A stretch of DNA of 64,000 bases, taken from the NCBI GenBank assembly GCA_035544875.1, contig DASZZP010000083.1, positions 248,001 through 312,000 on the forward strand. Direction: 5' to 3'. Within the stretch, counting starts at the first letter, position 1, and every line of letters starts with the position of its first letter. The DNA comes from JASLEW01 sp035544875 (lineage in GTDB: Bacteria > Acidobacteriota > Thermoanaerobaculia > Multivoradales > UBA5704). This document shows positions 32,867 to 41,109 of the stretch, piece by piece. The notes beneath the pieces are model-generated. The model searched no databases and was not told where the DNA came from. It saw only the letters and a list, made by a program, of their open reading frames with translations. The position numbers were made by a program, and so were the translations under genes.

Positions 32867-33865
32867 ATGAGATCGAACGCCGCTCGCTCCGGTCTCGCCC
32901 TCGGCCTGCTCGCAGCGGCCTGGCTCGCGGCGTTGCTGGTCGCACCGCTGGTCGGCAGCCACCCGGTGTCGCTGCTCGCGGCGCTGCGCGGCGAACCGAC
33001 GGCGGCGACGATCTTCTGGCAGCTCCGCCTGCCGCGCGTGCTGCTGTCGCTGCTCGCCGGGGCGGGGCTCGCCGTCTCCGGGCTCGGTTTCCAGACCCTG
33101 TTCCGCAATCCGCTGGCCGAGCCCTACACCTTGGGCATCGCGAGCGGCGCGGCGCTCGGCGCGGTCATCGCGATGCGCTTCGAGAGCACGGCCCAGCCTC
33201 TCGGCCTCCCCGCCGTCGCCCTGGCCAGCTTCGCCGGCGCGCTGTGCGCCATGGCGCTGGTGGTCGGGCTGGCGCTGCGCCGGCAAGGAATCGCGACCCC
33301 GACGCTGCTGCTGGCCGGCGTCGCCGTTTCGTTCTCGTGCTCCGCGACCATCCTCTTCCTGCAGTACCTGGCCGACTCCACCCAGACTTTCCGCATGGTG
33401 CGCTGGATGATGGGCGGACTCGCGGTGGTCGGCTACCGCGAGGTGCTGTGGGCGCTGCCTTGGGTGGCGGGCGGCAGCGCCGTGCTGCTCGCCGCGCGCT
33501 GGGACCTCAACCTCCTGCTCACCGGCGAAGAGCTGGCGGCCAGCCGCGGCGTCGACCTGGGCAAGCTGCGCCTGCGGCTCCTCCTCGCCACCTCGCTGAT
33601 GATCGGCGCGCTGGTCGCGGTGGCCGGCCCGATCGGTTTCGTGGGACTGATCGTGCCGCATATCGTCCGCCGCTGGGTGGGACACGACCATCTCTACCTC
33701 GCGCCCGCCTGCCTGCTCGGGGGCGGCGCCTTCCTCACCCTCTGCGACGGCGCGGCCCGCACCGTCATGGCGCCGGCCGAGCTGCCGGTCGGCGTCCTCA
33801 CGGCGCTGCTCGGCGGCCCCTTCTTCCTCTGGCTGCTGATCTTGCGGCGCCGCGGCGATAGCTGA
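32867..33865 (+). CDS. btuC: Cobalamin ABC transporter permease BtuC
   Basis: 332 residues with about ten membrane helices of the FecCD/BtuC family. Landmarks: LRLPRVLLSLLAGAGLAVSGLGFQTLFRNPLAEPYTLGIASGAALGAV (about 50-100), LQYLADSTQTFRMVRWMMGGL and the coupling region TSLMIGALVAVAGPIGFVGLIVPHIVRRWVGHDH (about 238-270). It forms the pore with BtuD. The gap to btuD is 38 bases. The usual btuB-F-D-C set ends here with no adenosyltransferase or synthesis gene, so the cell probably scavenges B12 at this locus. Confidence 0.93.
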   Translation: MRSNAARSGLALGLLAAAWLAALLVAPLVGSHPVSLLAALRGEPTAATIFWQLRLPRVLLSLLAGAGLAVSGLGFQTLFRNPLAEPYTLGIASGAALGAVIAMRFESTAQPLGLPAVALASFAGALCAMALVVGLALRRQGIATPTLLLAGVAVSFSCSATILFLQYLADSTQTFRMVRWMMGGLAVVGYREVLWALPWVAGGSAVLLAARWDLNLLLTGEELAASRGVDLGKLRLRLLLATSLMIGALVAVAGPIGFVGLIVPHIVRRWVGHDHLYLAPACLLGGGAFLTLCDGAARTVMAPAELPVGVLTALLGGPFFLWLLILRRRGDS

Positions 33866-33911
33866 CCGGCGGGAGAAAGGGGGCGTCGAAGGAGACTCCC
33901 ACCTAACGGAG

Positions 33912-33950
33912 GGGTATCACAAAAGTGCGAGAGCGCCGGGTATCACAAAG
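33912..33950. repeat. Direct repeat GGGTATCACAAAG, two copies
   Basis: GGGTATCACAAAAG at 33912-33925 and GGGTATCACAAAG at 33938-33950, 26 bp apart, upstream of the unknown gene at 33989. Could be a binding site for a regulator or a transposition footprint. Confidence 0.5.
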
Positions 33951-33988
33951 AATCCGGTACGCAAAGCACTCGAGCTGGAGGAAACATC

Positions 33989-34579
33989 GTGTCGAGGAAC
34001 GACGGGATCATCGGGGTATCGGATCACGGCGGTTGGGCGGTGCTGGTGACGGTCGCGGGCGACGGGATGCTCCTCGACCGCCGCCGCGTCGAACTGGTGG
34101 ACGAGGACCTGCCGAAGATTCCGCACCACAGCGAAGGGCAGGCGCTTCCGCTCCATGAGGCAGTGGCGCTGGTGGAGCGCGTGCGGGTGTCGGCGGAAGG
34201 GCACGCGAAGCTCGGCCTGGACGCCGTCTCGATGACGGTGCCCGGGCGCATCGTCGGCGTCGCGCTTCGCCAGTGCCCAGGGCTGCCACCAACCATTGCC
34301 GAGCGGATCAAGGACTACCGGGCGCAGAACGTCGCAGACTGGGTAATGTACCGCAAGGCGCTAGCCGCCGCGGCCGAGGCGCGCGGTTGGGCCGTCCACT
34401 GGTACGACCCGAAGAAGGTGTTTGATGCAGCGAGCGAGGCGCTGCGCATCGAGAACCTCGATGCCCACTTCCTCCAGCTGAGGAGGTCCATCGGGTCGCC
34501 CTGGGGCAAGGATCACAAGGTCGCGATGGCAGCGGCGATCGTCGCGGCTAGTGTCATGTGTCTGAAGAAACTAGAATAA
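33989..34579 (+). CDS. Unknown conserved-looking protein
   Basis: 196 residues from GTG 33989 with GGAGGAAA upstream. It begins IIGVSDHGGWAVLVTVAGDG with strands, then HHSEGQALPLHEAVALVERVR, ERIKDYRAQNVADWVMYRKALAAAAEARGWAVHWYD, and ends in an Ala-rich helix. I associate this pattern with small uncharacterised proteins scattered in proteobacteria and acidobacteria, without known function. The mixed Asp/His content at the N-terminus (SDHGGW) might hold a metal, but this is a guess. Composition is slightly AT-richer than neighbours and it stands between possible repeats, so acquisition is plausible. Confidence 0.6.
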   Translation: MSRNDGIIGVSDHGGWAVLVTVAGDGMLLDRRRVELVDEDLPKIPHHSEGQALPLHEAVALVERVRVSAEGHAKLGLDAVSMTVPGRIVGVALRQCPGLPPTIAERIKDYRAQNVADWVMYRKALAAAAEARGWAVHWYDPKKVFDAASEALRIENLDAHFLQLRRSIGSPWGKDHKVAMAAAIVAASVMCLKKLE

Positions 34580-34610
34580 GTCATGACCGCCAACAAGGAG
34601 TTAGACACTA
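34549..34610. repeat. Weak inverted repeat TAGTGTC / GACACTA
   Basis: TAGTGTC at 34549-34555 and GACACTA at 34604-34610 face each other across about 48 bases that include the end of the unknown gene. A nested GTGTCT/AGACAC pair strengthens it slightly. No transposase lies nearby; it may be a worn mobile-element end. Confidence 0.3.
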
Positions 34611-34700
34611 CCCTGCCTGCCGAGGCAGTCGTTGTCTCAATGGAGTGGGTTCGTTCTAACGGCGCACGGACCAGTTCGTCTAACCGGATATGATCGGGCC

Positions 34701-35483
34701 ATGATGCTGCTCTACCGCCTGGGGCCGGAGGGTTTCTTCGCCGCCGGCGAGCCCGGCGAGCCGAGCGCGCGGCTCCTCTATTCCGACCCCTTCGCCGAGC
34801 TTGCCGGCTCCTGGCGCCTCGGCGGCCCGGTCGAGCTGGCAACCGCCTCGCTGTTGCCCCCGGTGCTGCCGGGCAAGATCGTCGGCATCGGGCGCAACTA
34901 CCGCGACCACGCCCGGGAGATGAACAACCCGGTTCCCACCGAGCCGCTGCTCTTCCTCAAGTCGCCGTCGTCGCTCGCCGGGCCCAACACGCCGGTGGTG
35001 CTGCCGCCCGAAAGCGAGCGGGTGGAATACGAAGGCGAGATCGCCGTGGTCCTGCGCGGCGGCCTGCGGCGCGCTTCGGCCGCGGAGGCGCGAAGCGCGG
35101 TCCTGGGGGTGACCTGCGCCTGCGACGTGACCGCCCGCGACCTGCAGGGTCGCGATGCCACCTTCGCGCGCGCCAAGTCGTTCGACACCTTCTGTCCGCT
35201 CGGGCCGGCGATCTGGGTCGGCGCCGACCTCGAGGAGCTGGCGGTGGTGACTCGCGTCAACGGCGCGGAGCGCCAGCGCGGCCACGTCCGCGACATGGTC
35301 TTTCCGATCGCGGAGCTGCTCACCTACACTTCGCGCATGATGACCCTGGAGCCACGCGACGTGCTGCTCACCGGCACTCCCGCCGGCGTCGGCCCGCTCG
35401 CCGGCGGCGACCAGATCGAGGTCGAGATTCCAGGACTCGGCGTCCTGCGCAATCCCGTCGAGGCCTGGCAACCGCAGGGCTGA
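34701..35483 (+). CDS. Fumarylacetoacetate hydrolase (FAH) family enzyme
   Basis: 260 residues from ATG 34701. Text KIVGIGRNYRDHAREMNNPVPTEPLLFLKSPSSL is the FAH entry, EYEGEIAVVL gives the metal-binding ExE, CACDVTARDLQ the Asp ligand, and FARAKSFDTFCPLGPAIW the catalytic Lys. TYTSRMMTLEPRDVLLTGTPAGVGPL closes the fold. Enzymes of this group hydrolyse or decarboxylate beta-dicarbonyl acids with Mg2+, for example acylpyruvate hydrolases. The first 55 residues are less conserved. No aromatic-degradation genes lie beside it. Confidence 0.92.
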   Translation: MMLLYRLGPEGFFAAGEPGEPSARLLYSDPFAELAGSWRLGGPVELATASLLPPVLPGKIVGIGRNYRDHAREMNNPVPTEPLLFLKSPSSLAGPNTPVVLPPESERVEYEGEIAVVLRGGLRRASAAEARSAVLGVTCACDVTARDLQGRDATFARAKSFDTFCPLGPAIWVGADLEELAVVTRVNGAERQRGHVRDMVFPIAELLTYTSRMMTLEPRDVLLTGTPAGVGPLAGGDQIEVEIPGLGVLRNPVEAWQPQG

Positions 35484-35511
35484 CCCGCCGCAGGCAGGGA
35501 GCTGCTCAACT

Positions 35512-35781
35512 TCATCGATCAGCGTTTCGCGCTGCTTCGCCTTCTGGCGCCGGCGGCGCGGATGGAGGGGGGGCCGCGGGCGGTGGAACCATTGGGGCTG
35601 CGCAGGGTTCCGGCGTTTCCGCGGGAACGGCGGGGGGGAGATGGCGCCAGGGGAAGACGAGCAGCGCGGCGAGGAGGAGGAGGTGGAGGGCTCCCCTTGC
35701 GGTCCAGCCGGCAAGGAAAAACGCCATCCAGCCGGAGAAAAGGAGCAGGGCGCCGGCGGCGCGGGCGAACGGCGCGCGCAT
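35512..35781 (-). CDS. Small two-helix membrane protein (lmo0937-like)
   Basis: 89 residues from ATG 35781 (a TTG at 35793 is also possible). Residues 10-55 contain two hydrophobic segments, LLLFSGWMAFFLAGWTARGALHLLLLAALLVFPW. The AGWTxxGALHLLLLAAL pattern recalls the tiny lmo0937/DUF5670 proteins (GGLIHLLLVIAL). The C-terminal half is Pro/Ala/Glu-rich. Function unknown. It overlaps nothing, facing the FAH gene tail to tail and the HAD gene head to head. Confidence 0.6.
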   Translation of the reverse strand: MRAPFARAAGALLLFSGWMAFFLAGWTARGALHLLLLAALLVFPWRHLPPAVPAETPEPCAAPMVPPPAAPPPSAPPAPEGEAARNADR

Positions 35782-35860
35782 GGTGTCCGGCAAGGTATCA
35801 CAGCGCTATGCTCGGCCCCGGGGCGCCGTGCGCGGCGCGCTTCGACGGCCCCATGCGCCA

Positions 35861-36658
35861 ATGCTCCAGGCCCTGACCTTCGACGTCACCCAGACGCTCA
35901 TTCACTGCCCGCGGCTCGGCGAGATCTATGCCGACGTGCTGGCGCGCCACGGCCGCGCGGTCGAGCCGCACGAGGCGCGGCGGCTGATCAGCGTCGTCTG
36001 GCAGGAGCTCGCCTGCGCCGCCGAGCCCGGCCGCGACCGCTTCACCGCTCATCCCGGCGGCGCCCGCGGCTGGTGGCAGCGCTTCCTCGAGCGCCTGTGC
36101 GAGCACCTGGATTCGCCGCCGCCCTCGCGCTTCGCCGCCGCCGAGCTGTTCCACCGCTGCGGCCGCGCCGAGGCCTGGGAGGTCTACCCTGAAGTGCCCG
36201 GAGTGCTCGACGAGCTGCGCCGCCGCGGCCTGCGGCTGGGGGTGATCAGCAACTGGGACGAGCGATTGCCGGGTCTTCTCGAACAACTCGACCTGGCGCG
36301 GCGCCTGGACGCAGTGGTCTATTCCTCGGCCGCGGGGATCGAGAAACCCGACGCGCGGATCTTCCGCCAGGCGCTCGCCGCTCTCGCGCGGACGGGCCGG
36401 CGGGGCCGGCAGAAATCACTGCGCGCTGGGCTGCCTCCGGCCTGTGCGCTCCACGTCGGCGACCATCCCCTAAACGACGTCGAGGGGGCGCAGGCTGCCG
36501 GCATGCGTGCCGTGCGCGTCCTGCGCCACCCGCCGCCCCGCCGGCGGGCCCAGTCGCCGCGGCTGCCGCGGCCGGAGGCGCCCGTCGTGCACGACCTCTC
36601 CGCCTTGCCGGAGCTGCTCGATGGGGCGCTGCTCGGAGCATCCGGTGTGGTAACCTGA
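35861..36658 (+). CDS. HAD-like hydrolase (HDHD3-type)
   Basis: 265 residues. Motif I is FDVTQTL, where the nucleophile Asp is kept but the second Asp is Thr, as in the HDHD3/REG-2 subfamily (FDVTGTL). Motif II is VISNWD (about 122); motif III is the Lys in GIEKPDARIF (about 158); motif IV is HVGDHPLNDVEGAQAAG (about 203). Helical cap at about 20-95. It probably acts on a small phosphorylated metabolite. The final 40 residues are low-complexity Arg/Pro. No tight operon link to neighbours. Confidence 0.85.
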   Translation: MLQALTFDVTQTLIHCPRLGEIYADVLARHGRAVEPHEARRLISVVWQELACAAEPGRDRFTAHPGGARGWWQRFLERLCEHLDSPPPSRFAAAELFHRCGRAEAWEVYPEVPGVLDELRRRGLRLGVISNWDERLPGLLEQLDLARRLDAVVYSSAAGIEKPDARIFRQALAALARTGRRGRQKSLRAGLPPACALHVGDHPLNDVEGAQAAGMRAVRVLRHPPPRRRAQSPRLPRPEAPVVHDLSALPELLDGALLGASGVVT

Positions 36659-36680
36659 AAGGCGGGGACTCGAGCAGAGC

Positions 36681-37184
36681 ATGAAGATCTCGACCAAGGG
36701 TGAGTACGGGCTGCGGGCGATGCTCTACATCGCCACCCACGGCGACCACGGTCCGGTCACCAGCCACGAGATCGCCCTGCACCAGGGGATCCCCGAGCCC
36801 TATCTGCGGCAGATCCTCGCGCTGCTTTCGAAAGACGGTTTGATCCATTCCAACCGCGGCCCGCAAGGCGGGCACGTGCTCGGCCGGCCAGCGGATGAGA
36901 TCTCCGTTCGCCACGTGCTCATCACGCTCGAGGGCCAGACCACCTCGATCGATCAGATCCTGGCGTTGCCCTGCACTATCGACGTCGGCTCCGAGCACTG
37001 CGCCATCCGCGAAGTCTTTCTCGAGGTCAAGGCGGCGGTCGAGCGCATTCTCTCCGCCGCCACCCTGGCGCAGCTCGTCGAGCGGCAGCGGGAGATCCTC
37101 GAGCATGGGATCTCGGTCCCGCTCGACCTGCCCGGCTTCCCGCTGCGCGTGCTGCGCTCCTCCCTCCCGGTGATCTCCGACTGA
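36681..37184 (+). CDS. Rrf2-family transcription regulator
   Basis: 167 residues. MKISTKGEYGLRAMLYIATHG starts the winged helix, IPEPYLRQILALLSKDGLIHSNRGPQGGHVLGRPADEISVRHVL continues it, with the GGHxL wing. IscR coordinates an iron-sulfur cluster with three Cys; here only two appear in this zone, in LPCTIDVGSEHCAI (about 92 and 101), nine residues apart. It may sense redox or iron, or hold no cluster. It starts 22 bases after the HAD gene and precedes the porin by 32 bases, so porin control is possible. Confidence 0.9.
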   Translation: MKISTKGEYGLRAMLYIATHGDHGPVTSHEIALHQGIPEPYLRQILALLSKDGLIHSNRGPQGGHVLGRPADEISVRHVLITLEGQTTSIDQILALPCTIDVGSEHCAIREVFLEVKAAVERILSAATLAQLVERQREILEHGISVPLDLPGFPLRVLRSSLPVISD

Positions 37185-37216
37185 CGCCGGAAGAGGGGAG
37201 CCGACCCCAGCCATTC

Positions 37217-38584
37217 GTGTCTCATCACTGTCGAACCTGGGTGCGCGCGGCGGGCATCGGCGCGCTCTGTCTGTTCGGGCTCGCGCCGCCGTGCTTTGGC
37301 GAGGAGCCGGGCGCCGAGAGCTCCAGCGTGCCCGGCTGGGTGCCGCGGATGCTGGGCGCCCAGTTCACCTACATCGGCCAACACCTGCAGCGCTTCCACG
37401 CCGCGTACTCCGGGGCGAGGAGCCTGAAGAGCACCGGCGATAGCAAGGAGACCGACACCTACGGCATGTACTTCGGCTCGCAGGTCGTCTCCCGCCTGCA
37501 GTTCTACCTCGACCTCGAGATGGCACGCGGTCATGGCGTGAGCAATGCCGAAGGGCTGGCCGGGATCACCAATGGCGACGTGATCCGCCAGGGCAGCGTC
37601 GACCTCGGCCAGTCTCCCTATGTGGCGCGCGCCTACTTCCGTTACTCGCTGCCGCTGTCGAACGAGAGCGAGGCCGTCGAGCGCGGGCAGGACCATGTCG
37701 CGAGCCGGGAGGCGACGAGCCGGCTCGAGATGAAAGCCGGCAAGTTCGCGCTCACCGACGATTTCGACGTCAACCGCTACGCCAACGCCACGCGCACCCA
37801 GTTCATGAACTGGAGCCTGTTCAACAACACCTCCTGGGACTACGCCGCGGATACCCGCGGCTTTACCAACGGGATCCTGATCGCCTGGGTGCATCCCGGC
37901 TGGGCGCTGCGCTTCGCCAGCATGCAGATGCCCACGGTCGCCAACGGCAACGTCTTCGATCACCATGTCGACCAAGCGCGTGGCGACAACGTCGAGCTGA
38001 CTTGGGGCCCCGCCCCGGCCGGCACGGTCGTCCGCCTGCTCGCCTTCGAGAACCACGGGCGGATGGGCAGCTACCGGGAAGCGATCGCGATTGCCGCGCT
38101 CCGCCGCACCGTGCCCGACATCGCGGCCGACGACCGGCCGGGACGCACCAAGGTTGGCTTTGGCATCAACCTCGAGCAGCCGCTCGCCGCCGGCGGGGAG
38201 ACCGGCCTCTTCGCACGCGCCGGCTGGAACGACGGCAAGAACGAGGACTTCGTCTTCACCGAGGTGGACCGTTCGCTGAGCCTGGGCGGCCAGGTGAGCG
38301 GGCGCGCCTGGCGGCGCGGCGGCGACCGGCTGGGCATCGCGGCCACGGTTCACGGCCTCTCCCGAGACCACCGCGCCTACCTGGCGGCGGGCGGGCTCGG
38401 CTTCCTTCTCGGCGACGGCCGGCTCAGCTACGGCTACGAGGAGATCGCCGAGGTCTACTACTGCGCGCAGATCGGCCCCTATGTCCAGATCGGCCCCGAC
38501 TTCCAGTACGTTCGCAACGCCGGCTACAACCGCGATCGCGGCCCCGCCCGCGTCCTCTCCGTGCGCCTCAACCTCCACTACTGA
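37217..38584 (+). CDS. OprB-type carbohydrate-selective porin
   Basis: 455 residues from a GTG. Signal peptide at about 1-28 (ALCLFGLAPPCFGEE). The barrel shows OprB family features: AQFTYIGQHLQRFHAAYSGARSL near the start, LDLEMARGHGVSNAEGLAGITNGDVIRQG, KFALTDDFDVNRYANATRTQFMNWSLFNN (the girdle that holds sugars) and an aromatic C-terminal strand SVRLNLHY. It sits in the outer membrane and passes sugars or similar solutes. A family C repeat begins 31 bases after its stop. Confidence 0.9.
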   Translation: MSHHCRTWVRAAGIGALCLFGLAPPCFGEEPGAESSSVPGWVPRMLGAQFTYIGQHLQRFHAAYSGARSLKSTGDSKETDTYGMYFGSQVVSRLQFYLDLEMARGHGVSNAEGLAGITNGDVIRQGSVDLGQSPYVARAYFRYSLPLSNESEAVERGQDHVASREATSRLEMKAGKFALTDDFDVNRYANATRTQFMNWSLFNNTSWDYAADTRGFTNGILIAWVHPGWALRFASMQMPTVANGNVFDHHVDQARGDNVELTWGPAPAGTVVRLLAFENHGRMGSYREAIAIAALRRTVPDIAADDRPGRTKVGFGINLEQPLAAGGETGLFARAGWNDGKNEDFVFTEVDRSLSLGGQVSGRAWRRGGDRLGIAATVHGLSRDHRAYLAAGGLGFLLGDGRLSYGYEEIAEVYYCAQIGPYVQIGPDFQYVRNAGYNRDRGPARVLSVRLNLHY

Positions 38585-38907
38585 GGTCCCCACCGGCGGT
38601 GCCGATCCCGAGGGTGAAGCGGCGCTGCGATGTGGCGGTGGAGGCCTACTCGAAGCATCAATCGGATCGCCCCCCGCAACCCCTCGATCCCCTTCCCACC
38701 CCTCCGGGGGGGAAGGGGACGCCCCCACCCTCTTGCTCCGGGGAGTTTCGTTCTTAGCCGCCTCCCACGGACGAGCTGGACCGGGTCACACGACGGGCGC
38801 GGCGCTCTTGTCTGCGCGAGGTGAAGTTGCTACACTCCGCGCCGCGCCAGGGGAGGGAGGGGTATCACCCCTGGGCGGCTGGCGGTGTCGCGCCCGGCTG
38901 GCCACCG
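38585..38907. other. 323-base gap: family C copy and likely atp promoter region
   Basis: Between the porin and the ATP synthase operon. Apart from the family C element, the AT-richer stretch around 38820-38835 (AAGTTGCTACACT) may carry the atp promoter, but a clean -35/-10 pair is not seen. Confidence 0.45.
38615..38731 (+). repeat. Family C dispersed element, copy 1
   Basis: About 117 bp that align with the reverse complement of 58655-58771 with roughly eight mismatches by eye. It contains a GC-rich hairpin: CCCCTTCCC (38689-38697) pairs with GGGAAGGGG (38710-38718), with inner CCCC/GGGG pairs. In one frame both copies read MKRRCDVA then EAYSKH and PLPTPPGGKGTPPP. No start, ribosome site or partner supports a gene. 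Confidence 0.85.
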
Positions 38908-39231
38908 ATGTCGGACAAGCAGAGACAGCCCTGGAGCACGGCGCGGGCTTACGGCATCGGATTCGAGCTGGTCTGCGCGGTCGCCGGCTTCACCGTGATC
39001 GGCTTTTGGATCGACCGTCATTTCAACAGCAGGCCTTGGGGTACGTTGATCGGCCTTGCTCTGGGGTGCATCGGCGGGTTCTATAACCTGTTGCGCGACA
39101 CCTCGCGCGCCTTCGGGCGCGGGGAGGAGCGCCGCCTGCCGGCCCCGGGCGCGCCCGCAGCCGGCGCCAATGGCAGCCCGCCGGCCGGAGCGGACAAGCG
39201 GGCCGACGGCGACCGTGCGGGCCGGTCGTGA
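38908..39231 (+). CDS. atpZ: AtpZ/AtpI-like ATP synthase accessory protein
   Basis: 107 residues; two membrane helices: YGIGFELVCAVAGFTVIGFWIDRHF (about 13-37) and GTLIGLALGCIGGFYNLLRDT (about 43-63). The GFWIDRHF...GFYNL pattern is that of the small AtpZ/ATPase_gene1 family found at the head of atp operons, helping c-ring assembly or Mg2+ supply. The C-terminal 40 residues are Ala/Gly/Pro-rich. Next gene overlaps (GTGA/TGATG). First gene of the atp operon. Confidence 0.85.
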   Translation: MSDKQRQPWSTARAYGIGFELVCAVAGFTVIGFWIDRHFNSRPWGTLIGLALGCIGGFYNLLRDTSRAFGRGEERRLPAPGAPAAGANGSPPAGADKRADGDRAGRS

Positions 39232-39659
39232 TGCGGGTCCCAGGCTACTTGCGGTTCCTGATCGCGGCGTTCGCGTTGACCGGCGGCATGGCGCTGCTTG
39301 GGGCCTGGCCGACCGAGCGGCTGGGAGGGGCGGGCGCCATTCCGGCCATGATCGCCGGATGCGCGACGGGACTCCTGGCCGCGGCGCTCGGCGCAATCCC
39401 GATCGCGCTGGCCGCGAGCCGCCCGCCGGCTGCCAGGCTGCAGGCGGCGCTGCTCGCGATCGGGCTGCGTTTCTTGGCGGTTCTGGTGCTGGGGCTGGCG
39501 GTCGCCGAGAGCGGCTGGTTCGCGCGCCGCCCGCTGGTCACCTGGGTGGGGCTCTGCTACGCGGCGCTGCTGGTCCTGGAGAGCCGCTACGCCATGCGCG
39601 CCGCCGGCGCCGGCGGAGTGGACCGCGCCCCAGGTTCGAGTCGAGCTGTGAGCTCGTGA
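39228..39659 (+). CDS. atpI: ATP synthase subunit I-like membrane protein
   Basis: 143 residues with four hydrophobic helices (about 8-28, 37-60, 70-93, 100-120). Size, hydrophobicity and place between atpZ and atpB fit AtpI, the chaperone for the c-ring; the sequence itself is too divergent for a firm call. Start may be GTG 39228 or ATG 39231, both overlapping the previous stop. Atp operons of many bacteria begin with this pair. Confidence 0.7.
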   Translation: MMRVPGYLRFLIAAFALTGGMALLGAWPTERLGGAGAIPAMIAGCATGLLAAALGAIPIALAASRPPAARLQAALLAIGLRFLAVLVLGLAVAESGWFARRPLVTWVGLCYAALLVLESRYAMRAAGAGGVDRAPGSSRAVSS

Positions 39660-39687
39660 GATCCGGAGGTTTGCTGGAACTGTCGCG

Positions 39688-40578
39688 ATGATGGCCGCCG
39701 CCAACCCGCTCGAACACATCGTCCAGCACCCGCTGGTCACCTACCCGCTGGACCTGGGGAAGGTGAAGCCGGCGCTCGGCTTCCTGACGCCGCGGCACGA
39801 GATCACCCTGCTCTCCAATCACATCGCGATGCTGATGCTGACCGGGTTGATGCTTATGCTCCTGGTCCCGGTCATGGTGCGGCGGCGGCGCGCTCTTGAG
39901 GGCGGACCGGCGGCCGACGAGATCGGCGCCCTGGTGCCCGCGGGACCGGCGAATGCCGTCGAGGCGATCTGCCTCTACCTGCGCAGCCAGGTCGCCGAGC
40001 CGACCCTGCACGAGCATACGGACCGCTTCATCAAGTTCCTCTGGACGCTGTTCTTCTTCGTCCTGATCAACAACCTCATGGGCTTGGTGCCGCTGGCCAG
40101 CGTGACGCCGCTCGCCGGCCTCCACATCGGCGGCACCGCGACCGGCAACATCTGGGTGACCGGCACGCTGGCGGTCATGACTTTCTTCCTGATGATCTGG
40201 AACGGCGTGCGGCTGGCGGGCTGGCAGTTCTTCGCCCATTTCTGCCCCGGTCCTCTGTGGCTCGCGCCGCTGCTGGTGCCGATCGAGATCCTGGGCCTGT
40301 TCGCCAAGGCCTTCGCCCTGGCCATCCGCCTGTTCGCCAACATGCTGGCCGGACACATGATGCTTGCCGTGCTGCTCGGCTTCATCTTGGGCGCCGGCAC
40401 CGCGATGGGCGCGGGGATCGGACTGGCGGTGGCGGTGCCGGTAATCGCGGGCAGTGTCGCCGTCACCTTCATCGAGATCCTGGTCGCCGTGATCCAGGCG
40501 TTCATCTTCACCTTCCTGACCTCGCTGTTCATCGGCCAGTCGGTGGTCGTCCACGGAGAGGAAGCGCACGCCCACTGA
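39688..40578 (+). CDS. atpB: ATP synthase F0 subunit a
   Basis: 296 residues with five to six helices. Essential Arg of the proton half-channel is Arg214 in AFALAIRLFANMLAGH. Other features: FLWTLFFFVLINNLMGLVPL (about 117-136), and the final helices AVTFIEILVAVIQAFIFTFLTSLFIGQSV. A basic RRRR loop follows the first helix. The subunit conducts protons to the c-ring. It begins 28 bases after atpI. Confidence 0.97.
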   Translation: MMAAANPLEHIVQHPLVTYPLDLGKVKPALGFLTPRHEITLLSNHIAMLMLTGLMLMLLVPVMVRRRRALEGGPAADEIGALVPAGPANAVEAICLYLRSQVAEPTLHEHTDRFIKFLWTLFFFVLINNLMGLVPLASVTPLAGLHIGGTATGNIWVTGTLAVMTFFLMIWNGVRLAGWQFFAHFCPGPLWLAPLLVPIEILGLFAKAFALAIRLFANMLAGHMMLAVLLGFILGAGTAMGAGIGLAVAVPVIAGSVAVTFIEILVAVIQAFIFTFLTSLFIGQSVVVHGEEAHAH

Positions 40579-40672
40579 TCCCTGATCCATCTTCGCCGTG
40601 CCCGCAATGCCCGGTGTTGCCGAGTTGCCGCAACCGAACAGCCAAAGAAACTCGACGAAAGGACTCTTTCCG

Positions 40673-41038
40673 ATGAGCAAGAAAGCTTCGAAGTTGATGC
40701 TCACCTCGATCGTCGGCGGTCTGGCGTTGATGTTCATCGCCGCGCTGCCGGCGCACGCCCGGGCCGCCGCGCCCGAGTCCGCCGGCGCCAGTGTCGGGGA
40801 GCGCGGCTCGGCCGTCACCACCGACGGCGCCCGTAAGCTCGGCGGCGCGCTCGGCGTCGGTCTGGTCGCGATCGGGGTCGGGGCGGGCATCGGCCGCATC
40901 GGCGGCAGCGCCACCGAATCGATCGCGCGCCAGCCCGAGGCGGTCGGCCAGATCAGCAACGCGATGATCATCACGGCGGCGCTGATCGAGGGCGTCGGTC
41001 TCTTCGCCCTGGTCATCGATTACCTGGTGTCGAGCTAG
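40673..41038 (+). CDS. atpE: ATP synthase F0 subunit c with N-terminal signal peptide
   Basis: 121 residues from ATG 40673. The last ~75 form the two-helix c subunit: GGALGVGLVAIGVGAGIGRIGG, loop ARQPEAV, and ITAALIEGVGLFALVIDYLV with the ion-carrying Glu. The Gly after that Glu and the absence of the Q/S/T set in helices argue for proton rather than sodium coupling. The first ~45 residues look like a cleavable signal peptide (KLMLTSIVGGLALMFIAALPAHARA), unlike the 70-80 residue c of most bacteria. Confidence 0.95.
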   Translation: MSKKASKLMLTSIVGGLALMFIAALPAHARAAAPESAGASVGERGSAVTTDGARKLGGALGVGLVAIGVGAGIGRIGGSATESIARQPEAVGQISNAMIITAALIEGVGLFALVIDYLVSS

Positions 41039-41073
41039 GCAGGCGCTGTCCGATGGCCTGTTCTCGCCTGCAG

Positions 41074-41109
41074 AGGTCATTGAGGTCATTGACGTCATGG
41101 CGGCCATGA
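41074..41109. repeat. 9-bp tandem repeat at the atpF start
   Basis: AGGTCATTG, AGGTCATTG, ACGTCATGG, CGGCCATGA: four 9-bp units, the last two diverged. They create both candidate atpF start codons (41097 and 41106). Confidence 0.6.

Noticed and set aside
38630..38757. A protein gene in the family C repeat (MKRRCDVA...)
   Set aside because: The shared frame in both copies is explained by sequence identity; no ribosome site, the product is low-complexity Pro/Gly, and downstream text differs.
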